Source: Rubellimicrobium arenae (GTDB lineage: Bacteria; Pseudomonadota; Alphaproteobacteria; Rhodobacterales; Rhodobacteraceae). From it: a stretch of 64,000 bases of DNA. A model generated the notes under the pieces. It saw only the letters and a program-made list of their open reading frames with translations, was not told the DNA's origin and made no database searches. The DNA is taken from the NCBI RefSeq assembly GCF_017916275.1, contig NZ_JAFMST010000004.1, positions 369,282 through 433,281 of the forward strand. Reading direction: 5' to 3'. A program made the position numbers and the translations under genes. Of the stretch, positions 37,124-47,924 are shown piece after piece (position 1 is the first letter of the stretch; every line of letters begins with the position of its first letter).

Positions 37124-40100
37124 TCAGGCCAGCTCGCTCAGGCGGGCCAGGGCGGCGCGGAGCTGCGCCTCTTCGGCTTCGCGGGCGGCGAGGTTCTCGC
37201 GGGCTTCCTCCACCACCTCCTCGGCGGCGGACTGGACGAAGCGCGGGTTGGACAGGCGGCCGCGCAGGGAGGCGGCCTCCTTGGCGGCCTTGTCGGCGCC
37301 CTTGGTCATGCGCGCGATCTCGGCCTGGATGTCGATCAGGCCTTCGAGCGGCAGGGCGAAGGTGGCTCCGGGGGTCGCCACCGTGATGGAGCCGCGCGGC
37401 GCCGGGCCTTCGGTCGGCGGCTCGATCCGGGCGAGGCGGCGGATCAGCGTCTCGTTGCGGGCGAGCGCCACGTGGGCGGCGGGCTCGGCCTCGGTCATCA
37501 CGACGGGGACGGTGAGGCCCGCGGGGACGTTGAGCTGGGCGCGGGCGGAGCGGATCCCCTCGATCAGGGCGATGGTCCAGCGCATCTCGGCCTCGGCGGC
37601 GGGGTCCACGAGGTCGCGGGCCGCGTAGGTCGGCCAGTCGGCGTGGACGAGCAGCTTGGCCCGCTGGGCGGTGGAGCCCCAGAGATCCTCGGTGATGAAG
37701 GGCATGAAGGGGTGCATGAGGATCAGGCACTGGTCGAGGACCCAGGCCATGACCGCCTGGGTTTCCGCCTTGAGCGCGGGGTCATCGCCCTGGAGGAGGG
37801 GCTTGGAGAACTCCACGTACCAGTCGCAGACCACGCCCCAGACGAAGGCGTGGAGCGCCTGCGCCGCCCCGTCGAAGCGGAAGGCGTCGAGGGCTGTGTC
37901 CACCTCCTCGCGGATGCGGGCGGTCTCGCCGATGATCCAGCGGTTCACTGGGGCAGTGGCGGCGGGGAGGCCGGGCGCGCGCGGGGCCTGGAACACGCCG
38001 TTCATCTCCGCGAAGCGGTGGGCGTTCCAGAGCTTGGTGCCGAAGTTGCGGTAGCCCGCGATGCGGCTGGTGGAGAGCTTGAGGTCGCGGCCCATGGCGG
38101 CCATCGCGGCCAGCGTGAAGCGCACGGCGTCGGCCCCGAACTCGTCGATGAGGTCGAGGGGGTCGAGGACGTTGCCCAGGGACTTGGACATCTTCTTGCC
38201 CTTCTCGTCGCGGACGAGGGCGTGGACGTAGACCGTCTTGAACGGCACCTCGTTCACGAGGGCGAGCTGCATCATCATCATCCGGGCGACCCAGAAGAAG
38301 ATGATGTCGAAGCCGGTCACGAGGACCGAGGTCGGGAAGTACCGGGCGAGTTCCGGCGTGTCCTCGGGCCAGCCGAGCGTGCCCAGCGGCCAGAGGCCGG
38401 AGGAGAACCAGGTGTCGAGCACGTCCGGGTCGCGCCAGACCGGATAGACGAGCCGCGTCGGGTCCTGCGTCACGTTGTAATCGGCGAGGCCCGCCGCGAA
38501 GGCGTGGGCGGCGGCGCGGGCGTCCTCCACCTCGATGACGCGGGCGTGGTTGAGGGGGGCCGGAAGCTCGGCCAGGTCATTCGCGAAGGCGTCGCGGACG
38601 CCCGCGTAGTCGATGGCGCAGTGGTGGCGCGGCTCCTCTCCGACGAAGTCGCGGCTGAGGAGGAGGTCCATGATCTCCAGCTCGTCGAGGGCGTCGTCGC
38701 CCTGTTCGTCGGCGAACAGGCCGCGATGGAGGTCGAGCCCGTACCAGACCGGGATCTGGTGGCCCCACCAGAGCTGGCGGGAGATGCACCAGGGCTCGAT
38801 GTTCTCGAGCCAGTGGAAGTAGACCTTGGCGTCCCGCTCGGGGAGGATCTGGGTGCGGCCGGTGCGGACGGCCTCGATGGCGGGGCCGACGATGCGGGCG
38901 GTGTCCACGAACCACTGGTCGGTCAGCATGGGTTCGATGACCACGCCCGAGCGGTCGCCGAAGGGCTGCATGATGACCTTGTTCTCGACGAAGGGCACCG
39001 GGCCGTCGGCGCTGTCGACCATGACCGACAGGCCTTCGGACTCGATCTGCGAGATGACGAGGCGGCGCGCCTCCAGGCGGTCGAGGCCGCGCATGTCCTC
39101 AGGCACGAGGTTGATCTGCGAGACGTCGCTCGCCTCGCGTTCGCCGCGCGCGATCTGTCCGGCGAGGGTGGCCGATTCCTCGTAGGACAGGCCGTCCGAG
39201 CGCATCCGCGCCTTGGTGTCCATCAGCGCATAGAGCGGGATGCCGTTGCGCATCGCCACGGCGTAGTCGTTGAAGTCGTGCGCGCCGGTGATCTTGACCG
39301 CGCCCGAGCCGAAGGCGGGATCGGGGTATTCGTCGGCGATGATCGGGATCAGGCGGCGGTGCGCCTTGGGGCCGACCGGGATCTCGCAAAGCTGGCTGAT
39401 GAGGGGGGCGTAGCGGAGGTCCGACGGGTGGACCGCCACCGCGCCGTCGCCCAGCATGGTTTCGGGGCGCGTCGTGGCGATGGAGATGTAGTCGCGGACC
39501 TCGCGCCGGGTGATCTGGCCGTCGGCGTCACGCTCCAGGTATTCGTAGGTGGCGCCGTTCGCGAGCGGGTACCTGAAGTGCCACATGTGGCCCTGCACCT
39601 CGCGGTTCTCGACCTCGAGGTCGGAGATCGCGGTCTCGAAGTGGGGGTCCCAGTTCACGAGGCGCTTGCCGCGGTAGATCAGGCCGTCCTCGTACATGCG
39701 GACGAAGACCTGCAGGACCGCGCGCTGGAAGTGCGGGTCCATCGTGAACGCCTCGCGCGAGAAGTCGGCGGAGGCGCCGAGCCGCTTGAGCTGGCCGATG
39801 ATGGTGCCGCCGGACTTGGCCTTCCACTCCCAGACCTTTTCGAGGAACGCCTCGCGCCCCATCTCGCGGCGGCCTTCGTTGCCGGCCTTCGCGAGCTCGC
39901 GTTCCACCACCATCTGCGTGGCGATGCCGGCGTGGTCGAGGCCCGGCTGCCAGAGGACGTCGTCGCCCCTCATGCGGTGCCAGCGCGTCAGGATGTCCTG
40001 GAGCGTGTTGTTGAAGGCGTGCCCCATGTGGAGCGAACCCGTCACGTTGGGCGGCGGGATCACGATGGAGAAGGGCTGGCCGCCGGGTTTGGCGTTCGCG

Positions 40101-40180
40101 CCGGCCTTGAAGGCGCCGGACTCCTCCCAGAGCCGGGCGATGCGCGCCTCGGCCTCGGCCGCTCCGAAGTTCTTGTCCAT
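37124..40180 (-). CDS. valS: Valyl-tRNA synthetase
   Basis: Class I aminoacyl-tRNA synthetase (1018 aa) charging tRNA-Val. Seen: HIGH-type motif in [20 protein letters not shown], the editing domain with [19 protein letters not shown] in [19 protein letters not shown], the anticodon domain, and a C-terminal coiled coil ([37 protein letters not shown]) that binds tRNA. The start [14 protein letters not shown] at 40180 has GGGGG seven bases upstream; in-frame ATGs just before it are less well placed. It is a single gene, divergent from the aminotransferase. Confidence 0.97.
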   Translation of the reverse strand: MDKNFGAAEAEARIARLWEESGAFKAGANAKPGGQPFSIVIPPPNVTGSLHMGHAFNNTLQDILTRWHRMRGDDVLWQPGLDHAGIATQMVVERELAKAGNEGRREMGREAFLEKVWEWKAKSGGTIIGQLKRLGASADFSREAFTMDPHFQRAVLQVFVRMYEDGLIYRGKRLVNWDPHFETAISDLEVENREVQGHMWHFRYPLANGATYEYLERDADGQITRREVRDYISIATTRPETMLGDGAVAVHPSDLRYAPLISQLCEIPVGPKAHRRLIPIIADEYPDPAFGSGAVKITGAHDFNDYAVAMRNGIPLYALMDTKARMRSDGLSYEESATLAGQIARGEREASDVSQINLVPEDMRGLDRLEARRLVISQIESEGLSVMVDSADGPVPFVENKVIMQPFGDRSGVVIEPMLTDQWFVDTARIVGPAIEAVRTGRTQILPERDAKVYFHWLENIEPWCISRQLWWGHQIPVWYGLDLHRGLFADEQGDDALDELEIMDLLLSRDFVGEEPRHHCAIDYAGVRDAFANDLAELPAPLNHARVIEVEDARAAAHAFAAGLADYNVTQDPTRLVYPVWRDPDVLDTWFSSGLWPLGTLGWPEDTPELARYFPTSVLVTGFDIIFFWVARMMMMQLALVNEVPFKTVYVHALVRDEKGKKMSKSLGNVLDPLDLIDEFGADAVRFTLAAMAAMGRDLKLSTSRIAGYRNFGTKLWNAHRFAEMNGVFQAPRAPGLPAATAPVNRWIIGETARIREEVDTALDAFRFDGAAQALHAFVWGVVCDWYVEFSKPLLQGDDPALKAETQAVMAWVLDQCLILMHPFMPFITEDLWGSTAQRAKLLVHADWPTYAARDLVDPAAEAEMRWTIALIEGIRSARAQLNVPAGLTVPVVMTEAEPAAHVALARNETLIRRLARIEPPTEGPAPRGSITVATPGATFALPLEGLIDIQAEIARMTKGADKAAKEAASLRGRLSNPRFVQSAAEEVVEEARENLAAREAEEAQLRAALARLSELA

Positions 40181-40286
40181 CGCATCCCCCATCATCCGCT
40201 CGGGCCAGGGGATTAGCGAAAGCGGGGCGCGGGGGAAAGGGTCGAGGCGCTTGCAGCCAACCACCGAGGCGGTCACGTTGGGGGGC

Positions 40287-41393
40287 ATGACCGATCCGCG
40301 CCTTACCCCGCTTGCCGCGTCGCTCCCCGCGACCGTCCCCTTCACCGGCCCCGAGACGCTCGAGCGGCGCCTGGGCGTGGCGTTCCGGGCACGGCTCGGG
40401 GCCAACGAGAGCGGCTTTGGCCCGTCGCCCCGCGCGGTGGAGGCCATGGCGCGAGCGGCGCGCGACGCCTGGATGTACGGCGACCCGGAGGTGCACGAGC
40501 TGCGCCATGCCATTGCCGCGCATCACGGCTGCGACCCGGCCCATGTGATCGTGGGCGAAGGGATCGACGGGCTCCTTGGGCTGCTGGTGCGTCTGGTCGT
40601 GACGGGCGGGACGGAGGTCGTGACCTCGCTTGGGGCCTATCCGACGTTCAACTTCCATGTCGCGGGGTTCGGGGGACGGCTGCGAACGGTGCCCTATCGC
40701 GAGGACCGGCAGGATCCGGAGGCGCTGACAGGGTTGGCGCGGGAGGTCGGGGCGCGGCTGATCTACCTGTCCAACCCCGACAACCCCATGGGCGGGATGC
40801 ATGGGCCCGACGTGATCGGGCAGATGATCGAGGCGGTCCCGGAAGGGGCGCTCCTCGTGCTGGACGAGGCCTATGCGGAGCTCGCGCCCGAGGGGTCCCT
40901 GCCCCGCGTCGACCCGGCCGATCCACGGGTGATCCGGTTCCGGACCTTCTCCAAGGCGCATGGACTGGCCGGGCTGCGGGTCGGCTACGGAATCGGACCC
41001 CGCGACCTGATCTCGGCCTTCGACCGGGTGCGGAACCACTTCGGCCTGGGGCGGGTGGCGCAGGCGGGGGCCCTGGCGGCGATCCGGGACGAGGAATGGC
41101 CGCGCGAGGTCGCCGGCCGGGTCGCGGCGGCGCGGGACGAGGTGGCGCGCATCGCGCGGGCGGCGGGGCTGCGGCCCCTGCCCTCCTGCACGAACTTCGT
41201 GGCCATCGACTGCGGGCGGGACGGAGCCTTTGCGAAGTCGGTGCTGGAAGGGCTGCTGCGACGCGGGGTCTTCGTCCGGATGCCGGGGGTCGCGCCGCTC
41301 GACCGCTGCATCCGGGTGACGGTCGGGCCCGGCGAGGCGCTCGCCGCCCTTGCCGAGGCGCTGCCCGACGCGCTGGCGGAGGCGCAGGCGTGA
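40287..41393 (+). CDS. HisC-like pyridoxal-phosphate aminotransferase
   Basis: A 368-aa class I/II aminotransferase. Motifs: [71 protein letters not shown], and the Schiff-base lysine in [17 protein letters not shown]. It resembles histidinol-phosphate or aromatic aminotransferases, but there are no his genes near, so a side role in aromatic amino-acid transfer is as likely. The start is the ATG after GTTGGGGGGC, 106 bases from divergent valS; the frame is open much further up but antisense to valS. Confidence 0.88.
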   Translation: MTDPRLTPLAASLPATVPFTGPETLERRLGVAFRARLGANESGFGPSPRAVEAMARAARDAWMYGDPEVHELRHAIAAHHGCDPAHVIVGEGIDGLLGLLVRLVVTGGTEVVTSLGAYPTFNFHVAGFGGRLRTVPYREDRQDPEALTGLAREVGARLIYLSNPDNPMGGMHGPDVIGQMIEAVPEGALLVLDEAYAELAPEGSLPRVDPADPRVIRFRTFSKAHGLAGLRVGYGIGPRDLISAFDRVRNHFGLGRVAQAGALAAIRDEEWPREVAGRVAAARDEVARIARAAGLRPLPSCTNFVAIDCGRDGAFAKSVLEGLLRRGVFVRMPGVAPLDRCIRVTVGPGEALAALAEALPDALAEAQA

Positions 41394-41452
41394 TTGGTCT
41401 TCGGGGCCCAAGGGAATATCCTTCTCCCGGAAGCTGACCCAAGGAGGAGTCG

Positions 41453-41854
41453 ATGATCCGCTTTGCCACGCCGCTGGCCGCCCTGATCGCCCTGACGGGC
41501 GGGATCGCCTTGGCCCAATCCGAGTCCGAAGGGACCGGGGATGCCATGGGGCACATGGATCACGGGGACATGATGGTGATGCCCGATGATTCGATGAGCG
41601 GCCTCATGGGGCCGATGAACCGGATGATGTCGTCGATGCCGATGGAATCGACCGGCGACATGGATGCCGACTTCCTCCTCATGATGATCCCCCATCACCA
41701 GAGCGCCATCGACATGGCCCGCATGGAGTTGGAACAGGGCGACGACGAGGAAACCCGCGCGATGGCGCAGAAGGTCATCGACGCCCAGGAGGCCGAGATC
41801 GCCCAGATGCAGGAGATGCTGGAGCGGATGGGGCACGGGGCTCCGGCCCAGTAG
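41453..41854 (+). CDS. DUF305 exported protein
   Basis: A 133-aa periplasmic protein with a signal peptide (FATPLAALIALTGGIALAQ) and a Met/His/Asp-rich stretch (GHMDHGDMMVMPDD). The DUF305 core is FLLMMIPHHQSAIDMARMEL with QKVIDAQEAEIAQMQEML. Proteins of this ferritin-like family, such as CopM, bind copper; the methionines and paired histidines fit. A strong AAGGAGG precedes the ATG. It follows the aminotransferase by 59 bases but is probably independent. Confidence 0.92.
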   Translation: MIRFATPLAALIALTGGIALAQSESEGTGDAMGHMDHGDMMVMPDDSMSGLMGPMNRMMSSMPMESTGDMDADFLLMMIPHHQSAIDMARMELEQGDDEETRAMAQKVIDAQEAEIAQMQEMLERMGHGAPAQ

Positions 41855-41879
41855 AGCCCCTCGCCCGCATGGCAATCGG

Positions 41880-43058
41880 TCAGGCCGCGGCCACCACGCC
41901 GGCGGCGGCGGCCAGCGCGCCGGTGCCGTGCGGAATCTTCAGCGCCTGGAGCCCGGCCTCGATGGTGGCCAGGACGCCCAGCACCATATGGGCGTTGACA
42001 TGGCCCATGTGTCCGATGCGGAAGAAGGCGTCCGCCGGCTCGCGCCCCAGCCCGATGCCGAGCGTGACGCCGGTGTTGTCCTTGGTCCAGCGGCGCAACG
42101 CGTCCGCCTGACCGGGGTCGAGCGACAGCGCGGTGATCGCATGGGAGCGGGCCTGCGGGTCGGGGACGTTGAAGCGGAGGGGGCCGCCCTGCCCCCAGGC
42201 CTCGCAGGCGGCCCAGACAGCTCGGGCCAGCGTCGCATGGCGCGCCCAGACCCGTTCGGGGCCCTCCTCCTCGATCATGTCGAGCGCCTCGCGCAGGCCG
42301 TAGAGCGCCTGGGCCGGGGCGGTGCCGAACCAGTACCGCCAGAAGGCGTCCGGGTTCGCGCGGCCCGTCCAGTCCCAGTAGGGCGTGACGAGGCCCGCCG
42401 CCTTGCGCGCCTGCGCGGCGCGGTCGTTGAACCAGACGAAGCACAGGCCTGGAGGGCACATCAGCCCCTTCTGCGAGGCGGCGATCATCACGTCGGCGCC
42501 CCAGGCGTCCATCTCGAAGCGGTCGCAGCCCAGCGAGGCTACGCAGTCGGCCATCAGCAGCGCGGGATGCCCCACGGCGTCGAGCGCCCGCCGCAGCGCC
42601 GCGATGTCGCTGCGGACCGAGGTGGAGGTGTCCACATGGACGGCCAGCACCGCCTTGATCCGGTGGTCGCGGTCGGCGCGCAGGGCGTCCTCGACGCGGG
42701 CGGGATCGATGGGGCTGGTGGGACCGAAGTCGATCACCTCCACCTCGGCCCCGAGATCACTGGCGACGCCCGCCCAGCCGCGCCCGAAATGGCCGCAGAT
42801 CGGCACCAGCACCTTGTCCCCGCGCGAGAGCACGTTGACGAGCGACGCCTCCCAGGAGGCGTGGCCGTTGCCGATGTAGATCGCGGCCTGGTGGCGCGTC
42901 CCCGCCAGCGCGCGGAGCGACGGGATCAGCGTCTCGGTCAGGTCCACGATCTCGCCTTCGTAGATGTCGGGCGAGGCGCGATGCATGGCGCGCAGGACGC
43001 GGTCGGGGACCACCGAAGGACCGGGAATGGCGAGATAGGAACGACCGTGGGCGAGCAT
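41880..43058 (-). CDS. Alanine/serine-glyoxylate aminotransferase family protein
   Basis: A 392-aa PLP enzyme of the class V AGT/SGAT group. Seen: YLAIPGPSVVPDRVLRAMHR, IYIGNGHASWEASLVNVLS, VHVDTSTSVRSDIAALR, the aspartate of LLMADCVASLG, and the PLP lysine in IAASQKGLMCPPG. Homologues transfer amino groups from serine or alanine to glyoxylate, or act in purine ureide metabolism (PucG). With methanol genes in the window a serine-cycle role is conceivable, but no other serine-cycle genes are here. GGAG lies before the ATG. Confidence 0.87.
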   Translation of the reverse strand: MLAHGRSYLAIPGPSVVPDRVLRAMHRASPDIYEGEIVDLTETLIPSLRALAGTRHQAAIYIGNGHASWEASLVNVLSRGDKVLVPICGHFGRGWAGVASDLGAEVEVIDFGPTSPIDPARVEDALRADRDHRIKAVLAVHVDTSTSVRSDIAALRRALDAVGHPALLMADCVASLGCDRFEMDAWGADVMIAASQKGLMCPPGLCFVWFNDRAAQARKAAGLVTPYWDWTGRANPDAFWRYWFGTAPAQALYGLREALDMIEEEGPERVWARHATLARAVWAACEAWGQGGPLRFNVPDPQARSHAITALSLDPGQADALRRWTKDNTGVTLGIGLGREPADAFFRIGHMGHVNAHMVLGVLATIEAGLQALKIPHGTGALAAAAGVVAAA

Positions 43059-43146
43059 GGGATCTCCGTAGGATCGGCCGGGGGAACCTAGGGCGGCTTC
43101 GGCGCGGGCGCCAGCGCCGCTTGCTGCGCGGGACGTGGGGGCATAG

Positions 43147-43833
43147 ATGCGCCCCAGTGACCAATGGACCGAGGATGCCGTGAGCCTTCTTGCACGACTG
43201 CTGCGGGGGACGCCCGAAAAGAGCGCGCTGGACATCAGCGATCCCGCCGCGCGGCGACGGGCGATGCTGCACTACAACCTTCTCGACCACGCCATCCTGC
43301 GGCACCACTGGACCAACATGGACGAGATCGCCCCCGGCGTCTGGCGTTCGAACCAGCCCACGCATGCACGGTTCATCGAGATCAAGGCCATGGGCATCCG
43401 GTCGGTCCTGAACCTGCGCGGCACGGCCGAGCAGCCGCGGTTCCTGTTCGAGAAGGAAAGCTGCGAGGCGCTGGGCCTGACGCTGGTGAGCGTCATGCTC
43501 CATGCCCGCAAGCCGCCGGCAAAGGACCAGGTGCTCAAGCTCTTCGAGGCCTTCCGCACGCTGGAGCGGCCGTTCCTCATGCACTGCAAGTCGGGCGCGG
43601 ACCGCGCCGGCTTTGCCAGTGCGCTTTACCTGCTGGCGCAGGGCGCAACGGTCGCGCAGGCGCGTCGGCACCTGTCCTTCCGCTACCTTCACGTCAGCGC
43701 CTCGCGCGCGGGGGTGCTGGGGCATGTGCTGGACCTCTACGAGGCGCGGCTGGCCAAGGGTCCCATCGGCATCGAGGACTGGTTCGCGACCGAGTACGAC
43801 CCGTCCGCCGTCCGGGCGAGCTACAGGCGGTGA
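43147..43833 (+). CDS. Tyrosine/dual-specificity phosphatase-like protein
   Basis: A 228-aa cytoplasmic protein with the PTP active-site loop HCKSGADRAG (C147 nucleophile, R153). The earlier blocks VWRSNQPTHARFIEIKAMGI and SVLNLRGTAEQPR are typical of bacterial PTPs that sense or modify phosphorylated sugars, lipids or tyrosine. An alternative GTG start at 43180 with GAGGA in front would drop 11 residues. Its stop overlaps the GTG start of an ABC exporter gene (GTGA), so the two are coupled, which points to a joint envelope-lipid or polysaccharide role. Confidence 0.85.
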   Translation: MRPSDQWTEDAVSLLARLLRGTPEKSALDISDPAARRRAMLHYNLLDHAILRHHWTNMDEIAPGVWRSNQPTHARFIEIKAMGIRSVLNLRGTAEQPRFLFEKESCEALGLTLVSVMLHARKPPAKDQVLKLFEAFRTLERPFLMHCKSGADRAGFASALYLLAQGATVAQARRHLSFRYLHVSASRAGVLGHVLDLYEARLAKGPIGIEDWFATEYDPSAVRASYRR

Positions 43834-45653
43834 AGGACCGGTCCGCCCGCGGCGATTTCGGGTGGCTATGGCGGAGCTACCTGCGGCCGCACTGGCCCTG
43901 GCTGCTGCTTGCCGTGATCCTCATGGCGGTCGAGGGCGGGACGCTGGGCCTTTTCGCCAGGGGCGTGCAGCCGATGTTCGACCGGGTCTTCGTGGCGCGC
44001 GAGCCCGGAGCCGTCTGGACCGTGGGCCTTGCCATCGCCGCCATCTTCACGCTGCGGGCCGGCGCCTCGGCGGGGCAGAAGGTCATCCTGACCCGCGTGA
44101 ACGAAAAGGCCGCGGCCGCGCTGCGGAGCGACCTGTTGCGGCATCTGATGACCCTGGACGGCGCCTTTCACCAGAGCCACCCGCCCGGCACCCTGATCGA
44201 ACGGGTGCAAGGCGACGTTCAGGCGATCAATTCGATCTGGAGCTCGCTCGTGACGGGCCTGGGACGGGACGCGGTGGGGCTCCTGTCGCTCCTGGGCGTG
44301 GCGCTGGCGGTGGACTGGCGCTGGACGCTCGTGGCGCTGGTGGGCGTGCCGCTGCTCGTGCTGCCCGCATTTCTCGTGCAGGGGTTCGTACGCCGCCGCG
44401 CCCGGGCCGCGCGCGAGGTCGCCGGACGCATGGCGACGCGGCTCGACGAGGTGTTCCACGGGCTCAACGCGATCAAGCTCAACGGCCTGGAGCGGTACCA
44501 GGGCGACCGCTACGATGCGCTGCTGCGCCAGCGGGTCCGGGCCGAGGTGCGGGGCGCGGCCGGCCGCGCGGCGATCCCGGCGCTGGTGGACGTGATGTCG
44601 GGGCTGGGCTTCCTCGCGGTGCTGGCGCTGGGCGGATCGCAGATCATCGCCGGCGACAAGACGGTGGGCGAGTTCATGGCCTTCTTCACCGCCATGTCGC
44701 TCGCCTTCGAGCCCCTCCGCCGGCTGGCCGGCCTGTCCGGGACCTGGAGCCAGGCCGGCGCCAGCGTGGAGCGGATGCGGGCGATCCTCGACGCACGGCC
44801 TGCGCTGGTCTCGCCCGCGCGACCCGTGGCTCCACCCCAGGGCGCCCCGGCGGTGGAGTTGCGGGACGTGCATCTGGCCTATGGGCATCAGCCCGTGCTG
44901 CGCGGCCTGAGCTTCGTCGCCGAGGCGGGCCGGACCACCGCGCTGGTCGGCGCCTCGGGGGCCGGCAAGAGCACCGTGTTCAACCTTCTCACCCGGCTGG
45001 TGGACCCGCAGGAGGGCGATGTCCTGGTCGGCGGCGTCCCGGTGCGGGCCATGGACCTGGCCGGGCTGCGGCAACTGTTCAGCGTGGTGTCGCAGGACGC
45101 CCTGCTGTTCGATGAGACCGTAAGGGAGAACATCCTGCTGGGTCGCAGCGACGTCAGCGAGGAGCGGCTCGCCCGGGCCGTGGAGGCCGCGCATGTCGCG
45201 GACTTCGTCGGGTCGCTGCCGCAGGGGCTCGACAGCGCCGCCGGCCCGAGGGGGTCTGCCCTGTCGGGCGGACAGCGCCAGCGGGTGGCGATCGCACGGG
45301 CTCTCCTGCGCGACACGCCGGTCCTGCTGCTGGACGAGGCGACCTCGGCGCTCGACACGAGGTCCGAGGCGATCGTCCAAGACGCGCTGGACCGGCTTTC
45401 GGCCGGGCGGACGACGCTGGTGATCGCACACCGGCTTTCGACCGTGCGCGCCGCCGACAAGATCGTCGTCCTGGATCGCGGGCGAGTCGTGGACCAGGGC
45501 ACCCATGCCGAGCTTCTGGCCCGGGGCGGCCTTTACGCCGAGCTTCATCGGCTCCAGTTCAAGGACTCCGAGGGCGCGGACGGAACGGCGGCCCATCCAG
45601 CGGCCGGGGTTCCGCCGGGCATGGCCATGGTCAACGAAGGGGAAGAGGGATGA
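43830..45653 (+). CDS. MsbA-like ABC exporter (fused membrane and ATPase domains)
   Basis: A 607-aa half-transporter: six-helix membrane domain at about 15-310 and a nucleotide-binding domain from about 345 with Walker A VGASGAGKST, Q-loop VVSQDALLF, signature LSGGQRQRVAIARALL, Walker B VLLLDEATSALD and switch histidine in VIAHRLSTV. Such proteins flip lipid A, glycerophospholipids or peptides outward. It starts with GTG at 43830 overlapping the phosphatase stop, and its own stop overlaps ygfZ (ATGA), so three genes form a tightly coupled unit. The exact cargo cannot be inferred. Confidence 0.92.
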   Translation: MKDRSARGDFGWLWRSYLRPHWPWLLLAVILMAVEGGTLGLFARGVQPMFDRVFVAREPGAVWTVGLAIAAIFTLRAGASAGQKVILTRVNEKAAAALRSDLLRHLMTLDGAFHQSHPPGTLIERVQGDVQAINSIWSSLVTGLGRDAVGLLSLLGVALAVDWRWTLVALVGVPLLVLPAFLVQGFVRRRARAAREVAGRMATRLDEVFHGLNAIKLNGLERYQGDRYDALLRQRVRAEVRGAAGRAAIPALVDVMSGLGFLAVLALGGSQIIAGDKTVGEFMAFFTAMSLAFEPLRRLAGLSGTWSQAGASVERMRAILDARPALVSPARPVAPPQGAPAVELRDVHLAYGHQPVLRGLSFVAEAGRTTALVGASGAGKSTVFNLLTRLVDPQEGDVLVGGVPVRAMDLAGLRQLFSVVSQDALLFDETVRENILLGRSDVSEERLARAVEAAHVADFVGSLPQGLDSAAGPRGSALSGGQRQRVAIARALLRDTPVLLLDEATSALDTRSEAIVQDALDRLSAGRTTLVIAHRLSTVRAADKIVVLDRGRVVDQGTHAELLARGGLYAELHRLQFKDSEGADGTAAHPAAGVPPGMAMVNEGEEG

Positions 45654-46396
45654 ACGGTCGGGCGGTCATCGAGGTGACGGGTGAGGACCGGGAGAGCTTT
45701 CTCCAGGGGCTCGTGACCAACGACCTGCGGCGGCTGAAGGACGGGCTCGTCTATGCGGCCCTTCTCACGCCTCAAGGCAAGTACCTCGCGGACTTCATCA
45801 TGAAGGGCGATGACGGACGCATCCTGATCGACGTGGACGAACGGCTTGCGCCCGGGCTCCTCCAGCGTCTGTCGATGTACAGGCTCCGGGCCGACGTGCG
45901 GTTGGCCGTGACGGACCTGAAGGTGTCGCGCGGGACGGGACCCGCGCCCGAGGGCGCCCTGCCCGATCCGCGCGATCCGGCGCTGGGCTGGCGGCTCTAC
46001 GGCGAGGCCGGGACCGACGACGGGACCGACTGGGATGCGATCCGGGTCGCCCACCTCGTGCCCGAGACCGGGATCGAGCTGACGCCGGAGACCTACATCC
46101 TCGAGGCCGGGTTCGAGAGGCTGCACGGCGTGGACTTCCGCAAGGGCTGCTATGTCGGCCAGGAGGTGACGGCCCGGATGAAGCACAAGACGGACCTGCG
46201 AAAGGGGCTTGTGGGCGTGGAGGTGGACGGGGTGGCCCCCGTGGGCACCCCCATCCTGACCGAGGACGGGCGCGAGGCCGGGACGATCTTCACCCAGTCG
46301 GGCGGCCGTGGCATCGCGCATCTGCGGCTCGACCGGGCGAACGGGGTCATGACGGCGGGACAGGCGCGGCTGCGGCTGGCGGAACCGGGGCAGTAA
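45650..46396 (+). CDS. ygfZ: Folate-binding protein YgfZ
   Basis: A 248-aa protein of the YgfZ/IBA57 family, which uses tetrahydrofolate to help assemble or repair iron-sulfur clusters of radical-SAM and similar enzymes. The signature KGCYVGQEVTARMKHK contains the essential cysteine C167; the GcvT-like N-domain begins GRAVIEVTGEDRESFLQGLVTNDL. It is coupled by a 4-base overlap to the ABC exporter. A short hairpin directly follows the stop. Confidence 0.94.
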   Translation: MNGRAVIEVTGEDRESFLQGLVTNDLRRLKDGLVYAALLTPQGKYLADFIMKGDDGRILIDVDERLAPGLLQRLSMYRLRADVRLAVTDLKVSRGTGPAPEGALPDPRDPALGWRLYGEAGTDDGTDWDAIRVAHLVPETGIELTPETYILEAGFERLHGVDFRKGCYVGQEVTARMKHKTDLRKGLVGVEVDGVAPVGTPILTEDGREAGTIFTQSGGRGIAHLRLDRANGVMTAGQARLRLAEPGQ

Positions 46397-46419
46397 GCCT
46401 TCCGCGACCTTGGGAAGGC
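46397..46419 (+). terminator. Weak hairpin after ygfZ
   Basis: GCCTTCC (46397-46403) pairs exactly with GGAAGGC (46413-46419) around a 9-base loop starting one base after the stop. No T-run follows, so termination efficiency is doubtful. Confidence 0.35.
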
Positions 46420-46432
46420 CTGGCGGGTCGGA

Positions 46433-47272
46433 CTAGGCCAGGAACGCGAAGCGCCGGGCCAGTTCATCCCATGCGGCCTCGGAGCCGGCGCTGAGGATGA
46501 CGCCCTGTGTGCGGCGGGCCTGATAGGGCTCCCCGTCGAGGAAACGCGCCACGCCGCCGGCCGATTCGACCGCAAGGACGCCTGCGGCGTGATCCCAGGG
46601 ATGCGGGATCGGCCCGGACAGGCAGAACTCCGCATGGCCCTGAGCCACCATCCGATATTCGTGCGCCGCGCAGCGCAGGCCCGTGATGCGGAGGAAGTCG
46701 GGGAATTCCCGCACGATCCGCTCGCGCGATACGCGGTCGAAAAGCCCGAGGGGCATGTAGCCGGTCAGCCGTTCGGCATTGGCCTCCCGCGAGGTGGCCA
46801 GGGGGCTCACCCGGCCTGCGGCGGTCTCGAAGCGCGTGCCCTGACCGGGGGCGGCCTCGATCCAGTCGTCCATGACCGGGTCGTAGAGCAGGCCCCAGAC
46901 CGGCTCGCCCCGGCGCAGGACCGCAACCAGCACCCCGAACACAGCGAGCCCCTTGGCGAAGTTCCAGGTGCCATCCACGGGATCGATCACCACGCAGGTC
47001 TCGGCCGCGCCCATGCGGTCGCGCAGGGACGGGTCGGCGCTCACGCTCTCTTCGCCGAGGACGACGGCGTCGGACCAGGCGGCCCGGACGGCGGCGGAGA
47101 TCTGGGCCTCGGCCTCGGTGTCGGCGAGGGTCACGAGGTCGGCGGGACCGGACTTGGTGGAGATGTCGGCGGCTTCGAGCGCCCGGAAGCGGGGCATGAT
47201 CCTGTCGCGCGCGGCCTCCCGCACGGCGGCAAGGAGGAGGTCGCGCTGCGCGGGCAGGATCGGATCAGGCAC
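46433..47272 (-). CDS. Inositol-monophosphatase family protein
   Basis: A 279-aa IMPase-fold enzyme, the third in the window. Motifs: [52 protein letters not shown] (metal-binding core in the DPVDGTWNF variant) and [17 protein letters not shown]. The WNF variant sets it apart from SuhB (TTNY) and HisN (TRGY). Substrate unknown; 3'-phosphoadenosine-type and sugar phosphates are possible. Its start overlaps the end of efp by 8 bases, so it is co-transcribed with efp. Confidence 0.88.
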   Translation of the reverse strand: MPDPILPAQRDLLLAAVREAARDRIMPRFRALEAADISTKSGPADLVTLADTEAEAQISAAVRAAWSDAVVLGEESVSADPSLRDRMGAAETCVVIDPVDGTWNFAKGLAVFGVLVAVLRRGEPVWGLLYDPVMDDWIEAAPGQGTRFETAAGRVSPLATSREANAERLTGYMPLGLFDRVSRERIVREFPDFLRITGLRCAAHEYRMVAQGHAEFCLSGPIPHPWDHAAGVLAVESAGGVARFLDGEPYQARRTQGVILSAGSEAAWDELARRFAFLA

Positions 47273-47828
47273 GCTCGGAATATTCCATCGACTCGGTGTT
47301 GACGATGACCCTCTCGCCCTCGCCGATGAAGGGCGGGACCAGGATGCGCAGGCCGTTGTCGAGCATCGCGGGCTTGAAGCTGTTGGCGGCGGTCTGGCCC
47401 CGCTGCACGGGGTCGGTCGAGGCGATCGTGCAGGTCACCTTGGGCGGCAGCGCCACGTTCAGCGCCTCGTCCCCGACATACTCGACGCGGACGGTCATGC
47501 CATCCTGAAGGAAGGGGCGCCGGTCGCCCAGGAGGTCGGAGGGCAGCTCGATCTGCTCGAAGGTCAGGGCGTCCATGAAGGTCAGCATTCCGTCCGTCTC
47601 ATAGAGGAACTGCTGGTCCTTCTTCTCCAGTTCGACGGTCTCGACCTTGTCGGCGGAGCGGAAGCGTTCGTTGAGCTTGCGGCCGTCGCGAAGGTTCTTG
47701 AGCTCCACCTGCGCGAAGGCGCCCCCCTTGCCGGGCTTGACGTGGTCGACCTTGACCGCCGCCCATAGGCCGCCCTCATGGTCCAGAATCAAGCCGGGCT
47801 TGATCTCGTTGCCGTTGATCTTGGGCAT
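47265..47828 (-). CDS. efp: Elongation factor P
   Basis: Translation factor (187 aa) that relieves ribosome stalling at polyproline. Seen: [14 protein letters not shown] at the start, and the loop [20 protein letters not shown] in which K34 is the lysine that EpmA-type enzymes modify in E. coli. The three-barrel domains and C-terminal [20 protein letters not shown] are typical. The ATG at 47828 is where homology begins. The gene is upstream of an IMPase gene with an 8-base overlap. Confidence 0.96.
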   Translation of the reverse strand: MPKINGNEIKPGLILDHEGGLWAAVKVDHVKPGKGGAFAQVELKNLRDGRKLNERFRSADKVETVELEKKDQQFLYETDGMLTFMDALTFEQIELPSDLLGDRRPFLQDGMTVRVEYVGDEALNVALPPKVTCTIASTDPVQRGQTAANSFKPAMLDNGLRILVPPFIGEGERVIVNTESMEYSERA

Positions 47829-47924
47829 GCCCGCTCCGGAGAAAAATACGCGAAGACCGTTGATAAAAGGCCCACCGCTCCCATATCGCCCGTGTGCCCG
47901 TAACACAAGCTGACCGACCGCGGG

